Positions 30,436-40,422 of a DNA stretch of 64,000 nucleotides are shown here, one piece after another. The stretch covers positions 2,542,001-2,606,000 of the forward strand of contig NZ_CP073637.1 of assembly GCF_029962485.1 (NCBI RefSeq), given 5' to 3'. The notes under the pieces were generated by a model. It was not told the origin of the DNA, did no database searches, and saw nothing but the letters and a program-made list of their open reading frames with translations. The DNA is from Burkholderia cepacia (GTDB lineage: Bacteria > Pseudomonadota > Gammaproteobacteria > Burkholderiales > Burkholderiaceae). The first letter of the stretch is position 1; the number at the start of each line of letters is the position of its first letter. A program made the position numbers and the translations under genes.

Positions 30436-31986
30436 ATGAAACTGAACGAGCGCCTGTCCACCCTGCCGCGCGACATCGTCGCCGGCATCGTCGTTTTCCT
30501 CGTCGCGCTGCCACTCTGTCTCGGCATCGCCAACGCCTCCGGCGTCGAGCCGTTCGCCGGGCTCGTGTCCGGCATCGTCGGCGGCATCGTCGTCGCGCTG
30601 CTGAGCGGGTCGTCGCTGTCCGTCAGCGGGCCGGCAGCCGGCCTCGTGGTGATCGTCGTCGAAGGGATCGCACAACTCGGCAGCTTCTCCGCGTTCCTGC
30701 TCGCGGTGCTGCTGTCCGGCGTGCTGCAATTCGGGTTAGGCATGCTGCGCGCCGGCCGCTTCGCCGCTTACGTACCGTCGCCCGTCATCAAGGGCATGCT
30801 CGCCGCGATCGGCCTGCTGCTGATCGTGAAGCAGATTCCGTTCGCATTCGGTATCGGCGGCTCGGCCGCGCAATCGTTTGCGAACTGGCCGAGCCTGCCG
30901 GTCGCGTGGGCCGCCACGGCCATCGCGCTCGCGTCGCTCGCGCTGCTGATCGCGTGGGACACGCCTGCGCTGCGCCGCTTCGCGCTGGTGCGCTCGGTAC
31001 CGGCGCCGCTCGCGGTCGTCGTGCTCGGGATCGGCGCAACGCTCGTGCTGGGCTTCGTCGCACCGGCCGTTGCGCCGGGCGCCGCCCATCGCGTGACGCT
31101 GCCCGAGCTCGGATCGTTCGCGGCGTTCGCGGCATCGCTCAAGCATGCGGAGCTCGGCCCGAACTTCGCGCAACTCGTCAATCCGGACGTGTGGCGCGTC
31201 GCGATCACACTCGCGGTCGTCGCGAGCCTGGAGACGCTGCTGAGCCTCGAAGCGGTCGAGCAGATCGACCCGAAGCGCCGGCCGACGCAGCCCGACCGCG
31301 AGCTGAAGGCCCAGGGCGTCGGCAATCTCGTCGCGGGCGCGGTCGGCGGGCTGCCGATCACGTCGGTGATCGTACGCAGCTCGGTGAACGTCAACGCGGG
31401 TGCGCAAAGCCGGATGTCGGCCATCGTCCACGGGATGCTGCTGCTCGCGAGCGTGTTCGCGCTCACCGGCCTCATCAACCTGATCCCGCTCGCGAGCCTG
31501 GCCGCGATCCTGATCCATACGGGCTTCAAGCTCGCGAAGCCGGCGCTGTTCCGTTCGGTGATGAAGCAAGGGCCGGCCGCATTCGTGCCGTTCGCGGCGA
31601 CGATCATCGGCGTGCTCGCGGTCGACCTGCTGTTCGGGATCGCGCTCGGCCTCGCGTGCAGCGTACTGGCGGTCGCCGTCGCGAACCTGAAGAGCCCCGT
31701 CACGCTCGCCCAGCACGACGACCACTACCTGCTGTCGTTCCGCAAGGACGTGTCGTTCCTCGGCAAGGTTCAGGTCAAGCACCACCTGCGGCACATTCCG
31801 GACCACGCGGCCGTGATCATCGACGCGACCCGCGCCGACTACATCGATCACGACGTGCTCGAACTGCTCGACGCGTTCGTCGCCGATGCGCCGCGACGCG
31901 GGATCGCCGTCGAGTTCCGCCGGCGCAGCCCGGCGACACGCCCCGCTACGCGCCGCTGGCTGTTTCGCGCACCGGCGGCCGAATGA
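30436..31986 (+). CDS. SulP family inorganic anion transporter (bicarbonate or sulfate)
   Basis: A 516-residue membrane transporter: 12 to 14 helices (residues about 15-410) followed by a C-terminal STAS domain (SFRKDVSFLGKVQVKHHLRH onward). The signature FAGLVSGIVGGIVVALLSGS and the SVSGPAAGL motif match SulP/SLC26 proteins. Being next to a carbonic anhydrase suggests bicarbonate as substrate, as with BicA-type SulP proteins and natural SulP-CA fusions, but sulfate or dicarboxylate cannot be excluded. Confidence 0.88.
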   Translation: MKLNERLSTLPRDIVAGIVVFLVALPLCLGIANASGVEPFAGLVSGIVGGIVVALLSGSSLSVSGPAAGLVVIVVEGIAQLGSFSAFLLAVLLSGVLQFGLGMLRAGRFAAYVPSPVIKGMLAAIGLLLIVKQIPFAFGIGGSAAQSFANWPSLPVAWAATAIALASLALLIAWDTPALRRFALVRSVPAPLAVVVLGIGATLVLGFVAPAVAPGAAHRVTLPELGSFAAFAASLKHAELGPNFAQLVNPDVWRVAITLAVVASLETLLSLEAVEQIDPKRRPTQPDRELKAQGVGNLVAGAVGGLPITSVIVRSSVNVNAGAQSRMSAIVHGMLLLASVFALTGLINLIPLASLAAILIHTGFKLAKPALFRSVMKQGPAAFVPFAATIIGVLAVDLLFGIALGLACSVLAVAVANLKSPVTLAQHDDHYLLSFRKDVSFLGKVQVKHHLRHIPDHAAVIIDATRADYIDHDVLELLDAFVADAPRRGIAVEFRRRSPATRPATRRWLFRAPAAE

Positions 31987-31996
31987 GCGGCGGCTG

Positions 31997-32034
31997 AAAA
32001 AACGCCCCGGCGGCGCAAGGCCGCACGGGGCGTT
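31997..32034 (-). terminator. Intrinsic terminator of leuA, shared with the convergent SulP gene
   Basis: AACGCCCCG pairs with CGGGGCGTT, and inside it GCGGC pairs with GCCGC. On the reverse strand the stem is followed by TTTTTT, so it chiefly serves leuA. It lies between two convergent genes and may slow transcription from both sides. Confidence 0.88.
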
Positions 32035-32058
32035 CCGGAGATGCGCAGCGCGCGGCGC

Positions 32059-33603
32059 TTACGAGCGCTGCGGGTTGAGCTTGTCGTCCTTCGAATGCAG
32101 CTTGTTCAGCGCGGAGATGTACGCCTTCGCCGACGCGGCGACGATATCCGGATCGGTGCCGACGCCATTGACGATTCGCCCGCTCTTCGACAGACGGACG
32201 GTGACCTCGCCCTGCGCCTGCGTGCCTGTCGTGATGGCGTTCACCGAGTACAGCAGCAGCTCGGAGCCGCTGCCGACTTCACCTTCGATCGCATTGAACG
32301 TCGCGTCGACCGGCCCGTTGCCACGTGCCTCGCCCGTCACTTCCTTGCCTTCAACCGCGAACACGATCTTCGCCTGCGGCTGCTCGCCCGTTTCCGAACG
32401 CTGCGACAGCGACACGAACTTGAAGTGTTCCTGCTCGTGCGCGAGCGCCGACTCCTCGGACACGATCGCGATGATGTCCTCGTCGAAGATCTCGGCCTTG
32501 CGGTCGGCCAGATCCTTGAAGCGCATGAACGCGGCGTTCAGTTCGGATTCGCTGTCGAGCGACACGCCCAGTTCCTGCAGGCGCTGCTTGAACGCGTTGC
32601 GGCCCGACAGCTTGCCGAGCACGATCTTGTTTGCGCTCCAGCCCACGTCTTCCGCACGCATGATCTCGTAGGTGTCGCGCGCCTTCAGCACGCCGTCCTG
32701 GTGGATGCCCGACGCATGCGCGAACGCGTTCGCGCCGACCACCGCCTTGTTCGGCTGCACGACGAAACCGGTGATCTGCGACACGAGCTTCGACGTCGGC
32801 ACGATCTGCGTCGTGTCGATGCCGACGTCGAGGCCGAAATAGTCCTTGCGCGTCTTCACGGCCATCACGATTTCCTCGAGCGACGTGTTGCCTGCACGCT
32901 CGCCGAGACCGTTGATCGTGCACTCGATCTGACGCGCGCCGCCGATCTTCACACCGGCGAGCGAGTTCGCGACGGCCATCCCGAGGTCGTTATGGCAGTG
33001 CACCGAGAAAATCGCCTTGTCCGAGTTCGGAATGCGTTCGCGCAGCGTCTTCACGAGGTTGCCGTAAAGCTCCGGCACGCCATAACCAACGGTGTCGGCG
33101 ATGTTGATCGTCGTCGCGCCCTCGGCGATCACGGCTTCCAGCACGCGGCAGAGGAAATCCAGATCGGAACGGCTGCCGTCTTCCGGCGAGAATTCGACGT
33201 TGTCGGTGAACTTGCGCGCGAAGCGCACCGCGAGGCGCGCCTGCTCGAACACCTGGTCGGGCGTCATCCGCAGCTTCTTCTCCATGTGCAGCGGCGACGT
33301 CGCGATGAACGTATGGATCCGGAAGCTGTTGGCCGGCTTCAGCGCGTCGGCCGCGCGCTGGATGTCCTTGTCGTTGGCGCGGGCCAGCGAGCAGATCGTG
33401 CTGTCCTTCACGAGACCGGCGATCGTGTGGATCGCGTCGAAGTCGCCGTTCGAGCTGGCCGCGAAGCCGGCTTCGATCACGTCGACCTTCATCCGCTCGA
33501 GATGCTTCGCGATGCGGATTTTCTCTTCCTTCGTCATCGACGCGCCGGGCGATTGTTCGCCGTCACGCAACGTCGTATCGAAAATGATCAGCTTGTCTGT
33601 CAT
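32059..33603 (-). CDS. leuA: 2-Isopropylmalate synthase
   Basis: A 514-residue enzyme that joins acetyl-CoA and 2-oxoisovalerate in the first committed step of leucine synthesis. The HMGL-like TIM barrel begins [18 protein letters not shown], with the metal ligands in [18 protein letters not shown] (HxH region); the C-terminal regulatory domain (residues about 390-514) binds leucine for feedback inhibition. Length is that of the shorter bacterial LeuA type. GGAG precedes the ATG. A leucine-rich leader peptide and a promoter lie upstream, implying attenuation-type control. Confidence 0.97.
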   Translation of the reverse strand: MTDKLIIFDTTLRDGEQSPGASMTKEEKIRIAKHLERMKVDVIEAGFAASSNGDFDAIHTIAGLVKDSTICSLARANDKDIQRAADALKPANSFRIHTFIATSPLHMEKKLRMTPDQVFEQARLAVRFARKFTDNVEFSPEDGSRSDLDFLCRVLEAVIAEGATTINIADTVGYGVPELYGNLVKTLRERIPNSDKAIFSVHCHNDLGMAVANSLAGVKIGGARQIECTINGLGERAGNTSLEEIVMAVKTRKDYFGLDVGIDTTQIVPTSKLVSQITGFVVQPNKAVVGANAFAHASGIHQDGVLKARDTYEIMRAEDVGWSANKIVLGKLSGRNAFKQRLQELGVSLDSESELNAAFMRFKDLADRKAEIFDEDIIAIVSEESALAHEQEHFKFVSLSQRSETGEQPQAKIVFAVEGKEVTGEARGNGPVDATFNAIEGEVGSGSELLLYSVNAITTGTQAQGEVTVRLSKSGRIVNGVGTDPDIVAASAKAYISALNKLHSKDDKLNPQRS

Positions 33604-33650
33604 GGGGGGCTCCAGGGCTCTTTATACGGAAGTCAAACGTAATGAGATCG

Positions 33651-33664
33651 CGCCACCGCTGGCG
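33651..33664 (-). other. Small hairpin in the leuA leader region
   Basis: CGCCA-N4-TGGCG lies between the leader peptide stop and leuA. It has no U-tract, so it is not a normal intrinsic terminator. The reverse-strand copy of TGGCGCG could also pair with CGCGCC near the end of the leader peptide, giving a possible alternative fold. Confidence 0.35.
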
Positions 33665-33705
33665 ACGCTCAACAACAGACGAAGCTTGACGGGGGGCGAG
33701 AACGG

Positions 33706-33786
33706 TCAGCGCGGCAGGCGCGCCAACGCTAGCGCGCGTAGCGGCGCACCGGCTAGAAGGAGGGAGAGGCGGGGAAATGCAGTCAT
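33706..33786 (-). CDS. leuA leader peptide (26 codons, leucine rich)
   Basis: A short frame upstream of leuA encoding MTAFPRLSLLLAGAPLR and nine further residues (LALAR is among them). Eight of 26 codons are leucine, including three CTA, one CTT and one TTG, which are rare in this GC-rich genome. This is what a ribosome-stalling leucine sensor should look like. There is no Shine-Dalgarno sequence; the -10 element ends seven bases before the ATG, so the mRNA probably starts at or next to the AUG (leaderless). The stop codon is 102 bases before leuA. Confidence 0.7.
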   Translation of the reverse strand: MTAFPRLSLLLAGAPLRALALARLPR

Positions 33787-33793
33787 GCCGAAG

Positions 33794-33822
33794 ACTATAG
33801 CGACATTCCGTTGGCCGCGCAA
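33794..33822 (-). promoter_or_regulatory. Promoter for the leuA leader and leuA
   Basis: Reverse-strand TTGCGC (33822-33817), 17-base spacer, then TATAGT (33799-33794), which matches the -10 consensus at five of six positions. The expected start site, seven to eight bases further, falls on the A of the leader peptide ATG. Confidence 0.6.
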
Positions 33823-33871
33823 TCGGACGCCGCCCGGGTGATTCCGGCGGCCCGGCTCGAAAAAGGGGCAA

Positions 33872-33900
33872 ATGAAAACGGCGGCCTTGAGGCCGCCGTT
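33872..33900 (-). terminator. Intrinsic terminator after pssA
   Basis: AACGGCGGCC and GGCCGCCGTT form a perfect ten-base-pair stem with a four-base loop, followed on the reverse strand by TTTTCATTT. It ends the psd-pssA transcript just before the leuA promoter. Confidence 0.88.
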
Positions 33901-33917
33901 TCCGGGTCGATCGCGCG

Positions 33918-34790
33918 TCAGTGATCGCGCTGCGACGAGCGCGCCGGATTCGCGCGCCCGCGGATGGCCATGTAGGCCCAGAACACATAGCCGGACAGGC
34001 CGTACAGCACGAACAGGCAGAACAGCATCAGCGGCGGATCGGACGACACGAGCACGAACGCGACGACGACCAGCAGGATCGCCGCGAACGGCACGCGGTG
34101 CCGCACGTCGAGCGCCTTGCCGCTGTAGAACGGCGCGTTCGACACCATCGTCACGCCCGCGTAGATCGTCAGCACGAACGCGACCCACGGCAGCCAGCCA
34201 AGCTTCATCGGCACGCGGTTGTCGGTCGCGAGCCACACGAAGCCCGCGATCAGCGCGGCGGCGGCCGGGCTCGGCAGCCCCTGGAAGAAGCGCTTGTCGA
34301 CCACACCGATGTTCGTGTTGAAGCGCGCGAGACGCAGCGCGGCGCCCGAGCAGTAGACGAACGCGGCGAGCCAGCCCCAGCGGCCGAGATCCTTCAGCAC
34401 CCACTCGTACATCACGAGCGCGGGCGCGACGCCGAACGACACCATGTCCGACAGGCTGTCGAACTGCTCGCCGAACGCGCTCTGCGTATGCGTCATGCGC
34501 GCGACGCGCCCGTCCATCCCGTCGAGCACCATCGCGACGAAAATCGCGATCGCGGCGATCTCGAAGCGCACGTTCATCGCCTGCACGACCGCGAAGAAGC
34601 CGCAGAACAGCGCGGCGGTCGTGAACGCGTTCGGGAGCAGGTAGATGCCGCGCGTTTTCAGGAACCGCTGACGCGCGGCGCGGCGGCTCTCGAGCGGCGC
34701 CTGATCAGGCGCCATTATCTTGTTGCGGCGAAACGGACGTGGCGTCTGGCCGGAGCCGTTACGCGGCCGACGCGGTTTGAATGCGGCCAT
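33918..34790 (-). CDS. pssA: CDP-diacylglycerol-serine O-phosphatidyltransferase
   Basis: A 290-residue integral membrane enzyme making phosphatidylserine from CDP-diacylglycerol and serine. The CDP-alcohol phosphatidyltransferase motif DGMDGRVARMTHTQSAFGEQ followed by FDSLSD (DG-x2-AR-x8-G-x3-D-x3-D) is complete around residues 90-115, with about seven membrane helices. The N-terminal 40 residues are basic and Pro/Arg rich. It lies 15 bases downstream of psd, the next enzyme of phosphatidylethanolamine synthesis. Confidence 0.95.
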   Translation of the reverse strand: MAAFKPRRPRNGSGQTPRPFRRNKIMAPDQAPLESRRAARQRFLKTRGIYLLPNAFTTAALFCGFFAVVQAMNVRFEIAAIAIFVAMVLDGMDGRVARMTHTQSAFGEQFDSLSDMVSFGVAPALVMYEWVLKDLGRWGWLAAFVYCSGAALRLARFNTNIGVVDKRFFQGLPSPAAAALIAGFVWLATDNRVPMKLGWLPWVAFVLTIYAGVTMVSNAPFYSGKALDVRHRVPFAAILLVVVAFVLVSSDPPLMLFCLFVLYGLSGYVFWAYMAIRGRANPARSSQRDH

Positions 34791-34805
34791 CGTGCGCCCC
34801 GCCGC

Positions 34806-35450
34806 TTACTGCTCGAGCTCGGCGAGGATCGTCGACGACGCGTAGACCTTCTCGCCGATCGACACCTTCGCACGGCTGCCGAGCGGCAGGTACACGTCGA
34901 CGCGCGAACCGAAGCGGATGAAACCGTAGCGCTGGCCACGCGACAGCGGCTCGCCGGCACGGACGTAGCAGAGAATCCGGCGGGCGACGAGCCCTGCGAT
35001 CTGCACCGCGGTGACGGTCTTGCCGCTCGCCGTCTGGATCACGACCGCGTTGCGCTCGTTCTCGGTCGACGCCTTGTCGATCGCCGCGTTCAGGAACGCG
35101 CCCGGGAAGTACTCGACCTTGGTGATCGCGCCATCGACCGGCGAACGCTGCGAATGGACATTGAATACATTCATGAACACGCTGATCTTCAGCGCTTCAC
35201 GGTTCGCGTACGGGTCTTGTGCGGTCTCGACCGCGACGATGCGGCCGTCTGCCGGGCACAGCACCGCATTCGGCTGCGCGGGGATCGGGCGCTGCGGATC
35301 GCGGAAGAACTGGACGACGAAGACGAGCAGCAGCCAGAACGGCCACGCGAAGCCGAAGCCCCCGACGGCGTGGATCAACAGCGCGATGACGGCAGCAATC
35401 GCGATGAACGGCCAGCCTTCGCGCGCGATGATCGGATGAGGATAGTTCAT
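34806..35450 (-). CDS. psd: Phosphatidylserine decarboxylase proenzyme
   Basis: A 214-residue proenzyme of the short (archaeal/PSD-A) type that decarboxylates phosphatidylserine to phosphatidylethanolamine at the inner membrane. Two N-terminal membrane helices are followed by [20 protein letters not shown] and, near the C-terminus, the self-cleavage site [13 protein letters not shown], where cleavage before Ser creates the pyruvoyl cofactor. Start ATG 35450 begins the family N-terminus; an in-frame upstream extension overlaps the ilvC terminator and is rejected. Confidence 0.94.
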   Translation of the reverse strand: MNYPHPIIAREGWPFIAIAAVIALLIHAVGGFGFAWPFWLLLVFVVQFFRDPQRPIPAQPNAVLCPADGRIVAVETAQDPYANREALKISVFMNVFNVHSQRSPVDGAITKVEYFPGAFLNAAIDKASTENERNAVVIQTASGKTVTAVQIAGLVARRILCYVRAGEPLSRGQRYGFIRFGSRVDVYLPLGSRAKVSIGEKVYASSTILAELEQ

Positions 35451-35494
35451 GGATTCGTTCTGTGTTCGGTGAATTGCAAAGCCCGTAGGATAGC

Positions 35495-35534
35495 AAAAGC
35501 CGCCCGGGGCACTGCTGCCTTCGGACGGCTTTTT
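35495..35534 (-). terminator. Terminator after ilvC (bidirectional hairpin)
   Basis: AAAAGCCG and CGGCTTTT form the outer stem, with GGCA/TGCC inside. On the reverse strand four T follow the stem. It lies 44 bases after the ilvC stop and 45 bases before psd, separating the amino acid and phospholipid genes. Confidence 0.75.
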
Positions 35535-35577
35535 GATACCGACCCTCCACTCGAAGGGCCGGAACAGCACGCGGTGC

Positions 35578-36612
<1,035 letters not shown>

Positions 36613-36688
36613 TCAAAAATTCAACAATTCGTTCGGATGGAGTACTGCGGGCCGGGACATGACGGCGCACCCGGCGTGCCATTGGGCA

Positions 36689-37180
36689 TCACACCTTCAG
36701 GATGCGCTCGCCGCGTCCGATGCCGGAGCTGCCGGTGCGCACGGTCTCTAGGATCGCGCCCGCGTCCAGCCCCTGGATGAATGCGTCGAGCTTGTCGCTC
36801 GCGCCCGTCAATTCGATCGTGTAGGTCTTTTCGGTCACGTCGATGATGCGGCCGCGGAAAATGTCCGACATCCGCTTCATTTCTTCGCGCTCCTTGCCCA
36901 CTGCACGTACCTTGATCAGCATCAGCTCGCGTTCGATGTGTGCACCGTCGGTCAGGTCCACCACTTTCACCACCTCGATCAGGCGGTTCAGATGCTTCGT
37001 GATCTGTTCGATCACGTCGTCGGAGCCAATGGAAACGATGGTGAGCCGCGACAGCGATTGGTCTTCGGTCGGCGCCACCGTCAAGGTTTCGATGTTGTAG
37101 CCGCGTGCGGAAAACAGACCGACCACGCGCGACAGCGCGCCCGGTTCGTTCTCCAGCAGGACGGAAATGATGTGTCTCAT
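36689..37180 (-). CDS. ilvH: Acetolactate synthase small (regulatory) subunit
   Basis: A 163-residue protein with an N-terminal ACT domain (MRHIISVLLENEPGALSRVV) and a C-terminal ACT-like domain. It activates IlvB and confers valine feedback inhibition. Start ATG 37180 is set by this conserved N-terminus. Located 111 bp after ilvB. Confidence 0.96.
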   Translation of the reverse strand: MRHIISVLLENEPGALSRVVGLFSARGYNIETLTVAPTEDQSLSRLTIVSIGSDDVIEQITKHLNRLIEVVKVVDLTDGAHIERELMLIKVRAVGKEREEMKRMSDIFRGRIIDVTEKTYTIELTGASDKLDAFIQGLDAGAILETVRTGSSGIGRGERILKV

Positions 37181-37291
37181 GTTCGCTTCTTCCAGAATGT
37201 GTCCGTGTCGATTCACTCGCGCCGCGCGCCGCCGCGTGCCGCACCGCCCTTCGTGAAGGCGGCCGCATCCGGCCGGACGCGCGTCGCGCCG

Positions 37292-39055
37292 TTACAGATC
37301 TTCCGATCCGAGCAGCATCTCGGTGATGCCCTTGCCGGCCTGGACCATCGGCCAGACGTTTTCGGTCGGATCGGTCTGGAAGTCGAGAAACACGGTGCGG
37401 TCCTTCAGGCGCAGCGCTTCCTTCAGCGCCGGCTCCACATCCGAGGTCTTTTCGATCCGCAAGCCGACATGGCCGTACGCTTCGGCGAGCTTCACGAAAT
37501 CAGGCAGCGCATCCATGTACGAATGCGAATAGCGCTTGCTGTATTCGATCTGCTGCCACTGGCGAACCATGCCGAGATAGCGGTTGTTCAGCGAAATGAT
37601 CTTCACGGGCGTGTCGTACTGCAGGCAGGTCGACAGTTCCTGGATGCACATCTGGATCGAGCCTTCGCCCGTGATGCACAGCACGTCGTCGTCCGGGTGC
37701 GCCATCTTGACGCCCATCGCCGCCGGCAGGCCGAAGCCCATCGTGCCGAGGCCGCCGGAGTTGATCCAGCGACGCGGCTTGTTGAATCGGTAGAACTGCG
37801 CCGCCCACATCTGGTGCTGGCCGACGTCCGAGCACACGAACGCATTGCCGTCCGTCAGCTCCCACGCCTTCTCCACCACGTACTGCGGCTTGATGATCTC
37901 GCTCTCGCGGTCGAACTTCAGGCAGTCCTTCGAACGCCAGCCCTCGATGTCCTTCCACCATTGCGCGAGCGCCTCGGTGTCGGGGCCATGCTCGGCCGTC
38001 TGCAGTTGCTCGATGAGCTCCTTCAGCACTTCCTTCACGTCGCCGACGATCGGGATGTCGACCTTCACACGCTTCGAGATCGACGACGGGTCGATATCGA
38101 TGTGGATGATCTTGCGCGGACGCGACGCGAAGTGCGCCGGGTCGCCGATCACGCGGTCGTCGAAGCGGGCACCGATCGCGATCAGCACGTCGCAGTGCTG
38201 CATCGCCATGTTCGCTTCGTAGGTGCCGTGCATGCCGAGCATGCCGAGGAATTTCTTGTCCGACGCGCGATAGCCGCCGAGGCCCATCAGCGTGTTCGTG
38301 ACCGGGTAGCCGAGCAGGTCCGCGAACTGGTTCAGTTCACGCGACGCGTCGGCGAGGATGATGCCGCCACCCGTGTAGATATACGGGCGCTTTGCCGTCA
38401 ACAGCAGCGACACCGCCTTGCGGATCTGGCCCGAATGGCCCTTCGTGACGGGGTTGTACGAACGCAGCGACACGCTCTTGACGGGCTCGTACTGGCACGG
38501 CGTCTTCGAGATGTCTTTCGGGATGTCGATCAGCACCGGGCCCGGACGGCCGGTACGGGCGATGTAGAACGCCTTCTTGACGGTTTCCGCGAGGTCGCGC
38601 ACGTCCTTCACGAGGAAGTTGTGCTTCACGCACGGACGCGTGATGCCGACGGTGTCGCATTCCTGGAAAGCGTCCTGGCCGATCGCGGCAGTCGGCACCT
38701 GGCCGCTGATCACGACCATCGGGATCGAATCCATGTAGGCCGTTGCGATGCCGGTCACCGCGTTGGTGACACCGGGGCCCGACGTCACGAGACAGACGCC
38801 GACATTGCCGGTGGAACGCGCATACGCATCGGCTGCGTGCACGGCCGCCTGTTCATGGCGCACCAGCACGTGCTGAATCTTGTCTTGCTTGTACAGCTCG
38901 TCGTAGATGTAGAGAACCGAGCCGCCGGGGTAGCCCCAGATGAATTCGACGTTTTCGTCGGCGAGTGCCTTCATCAGCACGGTGCCGCCGATGGAGTCGC
39001 TATCGGGAGGGGAAAGGGGTTCCGACGTGGAGAATTCCGCGCTGGGCATGTTCAT
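37292..39055 (-). CDS. ilvB: Acetolactate synthase large (catalytic) subunit
   Basis: A 587-residue thiamine diphosphate enzyme condensing pyruvate into acetolactate or 2-aceto-2-hydroxybutyrate. Visible: N-terminal EFIWGYPGGSVLYIYDELYK with the catalytic Glu region nearby (VRHEQAAVHAADAYAR), the central FAD-binding domain, and the TPP motif GEGSIQMCIQELSTCLQYDT near residue 460. I start at ATG 39055, preceded by AAAGGT; ATG 39049 two codons later is also possible. First gene of ilvBHC. Confidence 0.96.
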   Translation of the reverse strand: MNMPSAEFSTSEPLSPPDSDSIGGTVLMKALADENVEFIWGYPGGSVLYIYDELYKQDKIQHVLVRHEQAAVHAADAYARSTGNVGVCLVTSGPGVTNAVTGIATAYMDSIPMVVISGQVPTAAIGQDAFQECDTVGITRPCVKHNFLVKDVRDLAETVKKAFYIARTGRPGPVLIDIPKDISKTPCQYEPVKSVSLRSYNPVTKGHSGQIRKAVSLLLTAKRPYIYTGGGIILADASRELNQFADLLGYPVTNTLMGLGGYRASDKKFLGMLGMHGTYEANMAMQHCDVLIAIGARFDDRVIGDPAHFASRPRKIIHIDIDPSSISKRVKVDIPIVGDVKEVLKELIEQLQTAEHGPDTEALAQWWKDIEGWRSKDCLKFDRESEIIKPQYVVEKAWELTDGNAFVCSDVGQHQMWAAQFYRFNKPRRWINSGGLGTMGFGLPAAMGVKMAHPDDDVLCITGEGSIQMCIQELSTCLQYDTPVKIISLNNRYLGMVRQWQQIEYSKRYSHSYMDALPDFVKLAEAYGHVGLRIEKTSDVEPALKEALRLKDRTVFLDFQTDPTENVWPMVQAGKGITEMLLGSEDL

Positions 39056-39410
39056 TTTGACCTTTCGAATTTTCGGCAAAAAATTGATCGGGTGCTCTCT
39101 GCCGGGCTTGTGGCTCGGGTTCAAGCGGCGCGTCCAGTTTGAAGGGCGGGCTTCTTGGGCCAGCCTCAAATGAGACCATCACTTCATGTTGCGAATCGTT
39201 GACGATAGCGGGTCGTGATTGGGTCGTCAAGCAAAATATCCCGCACCGCATCATGCACGCCGTCCGGCGCCCCGCCACCGCGGCTCGCGCGCAACGTACG
39301 GGGCCCAATCCGGTCCCAAGCGGCACGAAAATTTGATAGCATCCGCGGGTTTTACGAAATTTTTCGACCTTTTACACCACGCAGCGGCCCGCAGCGCATA
39401 CCTTCACGGA
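39056..39410. other. Divergent intergenic region between ilvB and the sigma factor gene
   Basis: A 355 bp gene-free stretch. It contains the ilvB promoter (listed), a 5' untranslated region of about 140 bases for ilvB, and the upstream region of the ECF sigma gene. I looked for a branched-chain-rich leader peptide in the ilvB leader and found none. No clear promoter for the sigma gene was found by eye. Confidence 0.6.
39202..39230 (-). promoter_or_regulatory. Sigma70-type promoter for ilvBHC
   Basis: Reverse-strand TTGACG (39230-39225), 17-base spacer, TATCGT (39207-39202). The -35 matches consensus at five of six positions and the -10 at four of six. The predicted start near 39195 leaves about 140 bases of untranslated leader. 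Confidence 0.6.
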
Positions 39411-39974
39411 ATGGCATCAGACAAGGAACTCGCCGACTTTCTGGCGGGCGTCGAAAGGCGCGCGTTCAAGCAGGCTGCGTACGCCGTGCGTGACGACGAT
39501 GCGTCGCTCGACATCGTGCAGGACGCGATGATCAAGCTTGCGGAAAAGTACGGCGACCGGCCGGCGGCAGAATTGCCGCTGCTTTTTCAGCGGATCCTGC
39601 AAAACACGATCCACGACTGGTTTCGTCGGCAGAAAGTCCGCAACACTTGGGTCACGCTCTTCTCGTCGCTGAACAATACCGACGACGACGACTTCGACCC
39701 GCTCGAAACACTCGAATCCGCGGACGACAACGCGGGCGTCGAGAGCAGCGAGCACCGCCTCGAAAGAGAGCAGGTTCTGGCCCTGATCGACGAAGAAATC
39801 CAGAAGCTTCCAGCGCGTCAACGGGAAGCGTTCCTGATGCGTTATTGGGAAGATATGGATGTCGCCGAGACTGCCGCCGCAATGGGGTGCTCCGAAGGCA
39901 GTGTGAAAACGCACTGCTCTCGCGCCACTCACACCCTCGCGCACGCGCTCAAGGCCAAAGGAATCACGCTATGA
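39411..39974 (+). CDS. RNA polymerase sigma factor, ECF type
   Basis: A 187-residue sigma70-family factor with only regions 2 and 4. Region 2 includes DIVQDAMIKLAEKY and LLFQRILQNTIHDWFRRQKV; region 4 carries QKLPARQREAFLMRYWEDMD followed by the helix-turn-helix segment VAETAAAMGCSEGSVKTHCS. An acidic linker DDDDFDPLETLESADD joins them. Start ATG 39411 fits the family; an in-frame extension back to 39219 is not sigma-like. Its stop overlaps the start of a small membrane protein gene (ATGA), which may regulate it. Confidence 0.93.
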   Translation: MASDKELADFLAGVERRAFKQAAYAVRDDDASLDIVQDAMIKLAEKYGDRPAAELPLLFQRILQNTIHDWFRRQKVRNTWVTLFSSLNNTDDDDFDPLETLESADDNAGVESSEHRLEREQVLALIDEEIQKLPARQREAFLMRYWEDMDVAETAAAMGCSEGSVKTHCSRATHTLAHALKAKGITL

Positions 39975-40396
39975 GCTCCGCTCCCGAAAACCGAGAACAC
40001 GAATTCGCGCTGAAGGTGCGCCGCGCGCTTGACGAGCGCGCGACCGCCCTGCCTGCCGCGACCACCGACCGTCTGGCCGCAGCGCGCCGGGCTGCGCTCG
40101 CGCGCAAGAAGCCCGAAGCCGCGACCGCGCCGGTGTTCGTGCCGGCCTTCGCCGGCGCGGCCGGTGCGTACGGCTCGGCGCCCGCGAACCGCCCGCAGGT
40201 GTCGTTCGCGCGCCGCCTGCTGCGCGCGTGGCCGCTGGCGCTGCTGCTCGCGGGGCTCGTCGGCATCGCCTACTGGGAAGACATGCAGCGCACCGCCGAA
40301 CTCGCCGACATCGACGCGGCGATGCTCAGCGACGACCTGCCGCTCAACGCGTATCTCGATCACGGGTTCAACGCGTATCTTTCGCGCGCTCACTAA
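39971..40396 (+). CDS. DUF3619 family membrane protein, putative anti-sigma partner
   Basis: A 141-residue protein with a cytoplasmic N-terminal half (MSSAPENREHEFALKVRRAL) and one membrane helix (LLRAWPLALLLAGLVGIAYW, about residues 77-97), then a short periplasmic tail. Translation is coupled to the sigma gene by a four-base overlap. The topology (soluble N-terminus plus one helix) is what anti-sigma factors use, but no known anti-sigma domain is visible, so the role is inferred from position. Confidence 0.8.
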   Translation: MSSAPENREHEFALKVRRALDERATALPAATTDRLAAARRAALARKKPEAATAPVFVPAFAGAAGAYGSAPANRPQVSFARRLLRAWPLALLLAGLVGIAYWEDMQRTAELADIDAAMLSDDLPLNAYLDHGFNAYLSRAH

Positions 40397-40422
40397 CAGA
40401 CAATAACGAGGGGATCGCACGG

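Noticed and set aside
39056..39169. Possible leader peptide upstream of ilvB
   Set aside because: The frames there contain no cluster of Ile, Val or Leu codons and no good start site, unlike the leuA leader.
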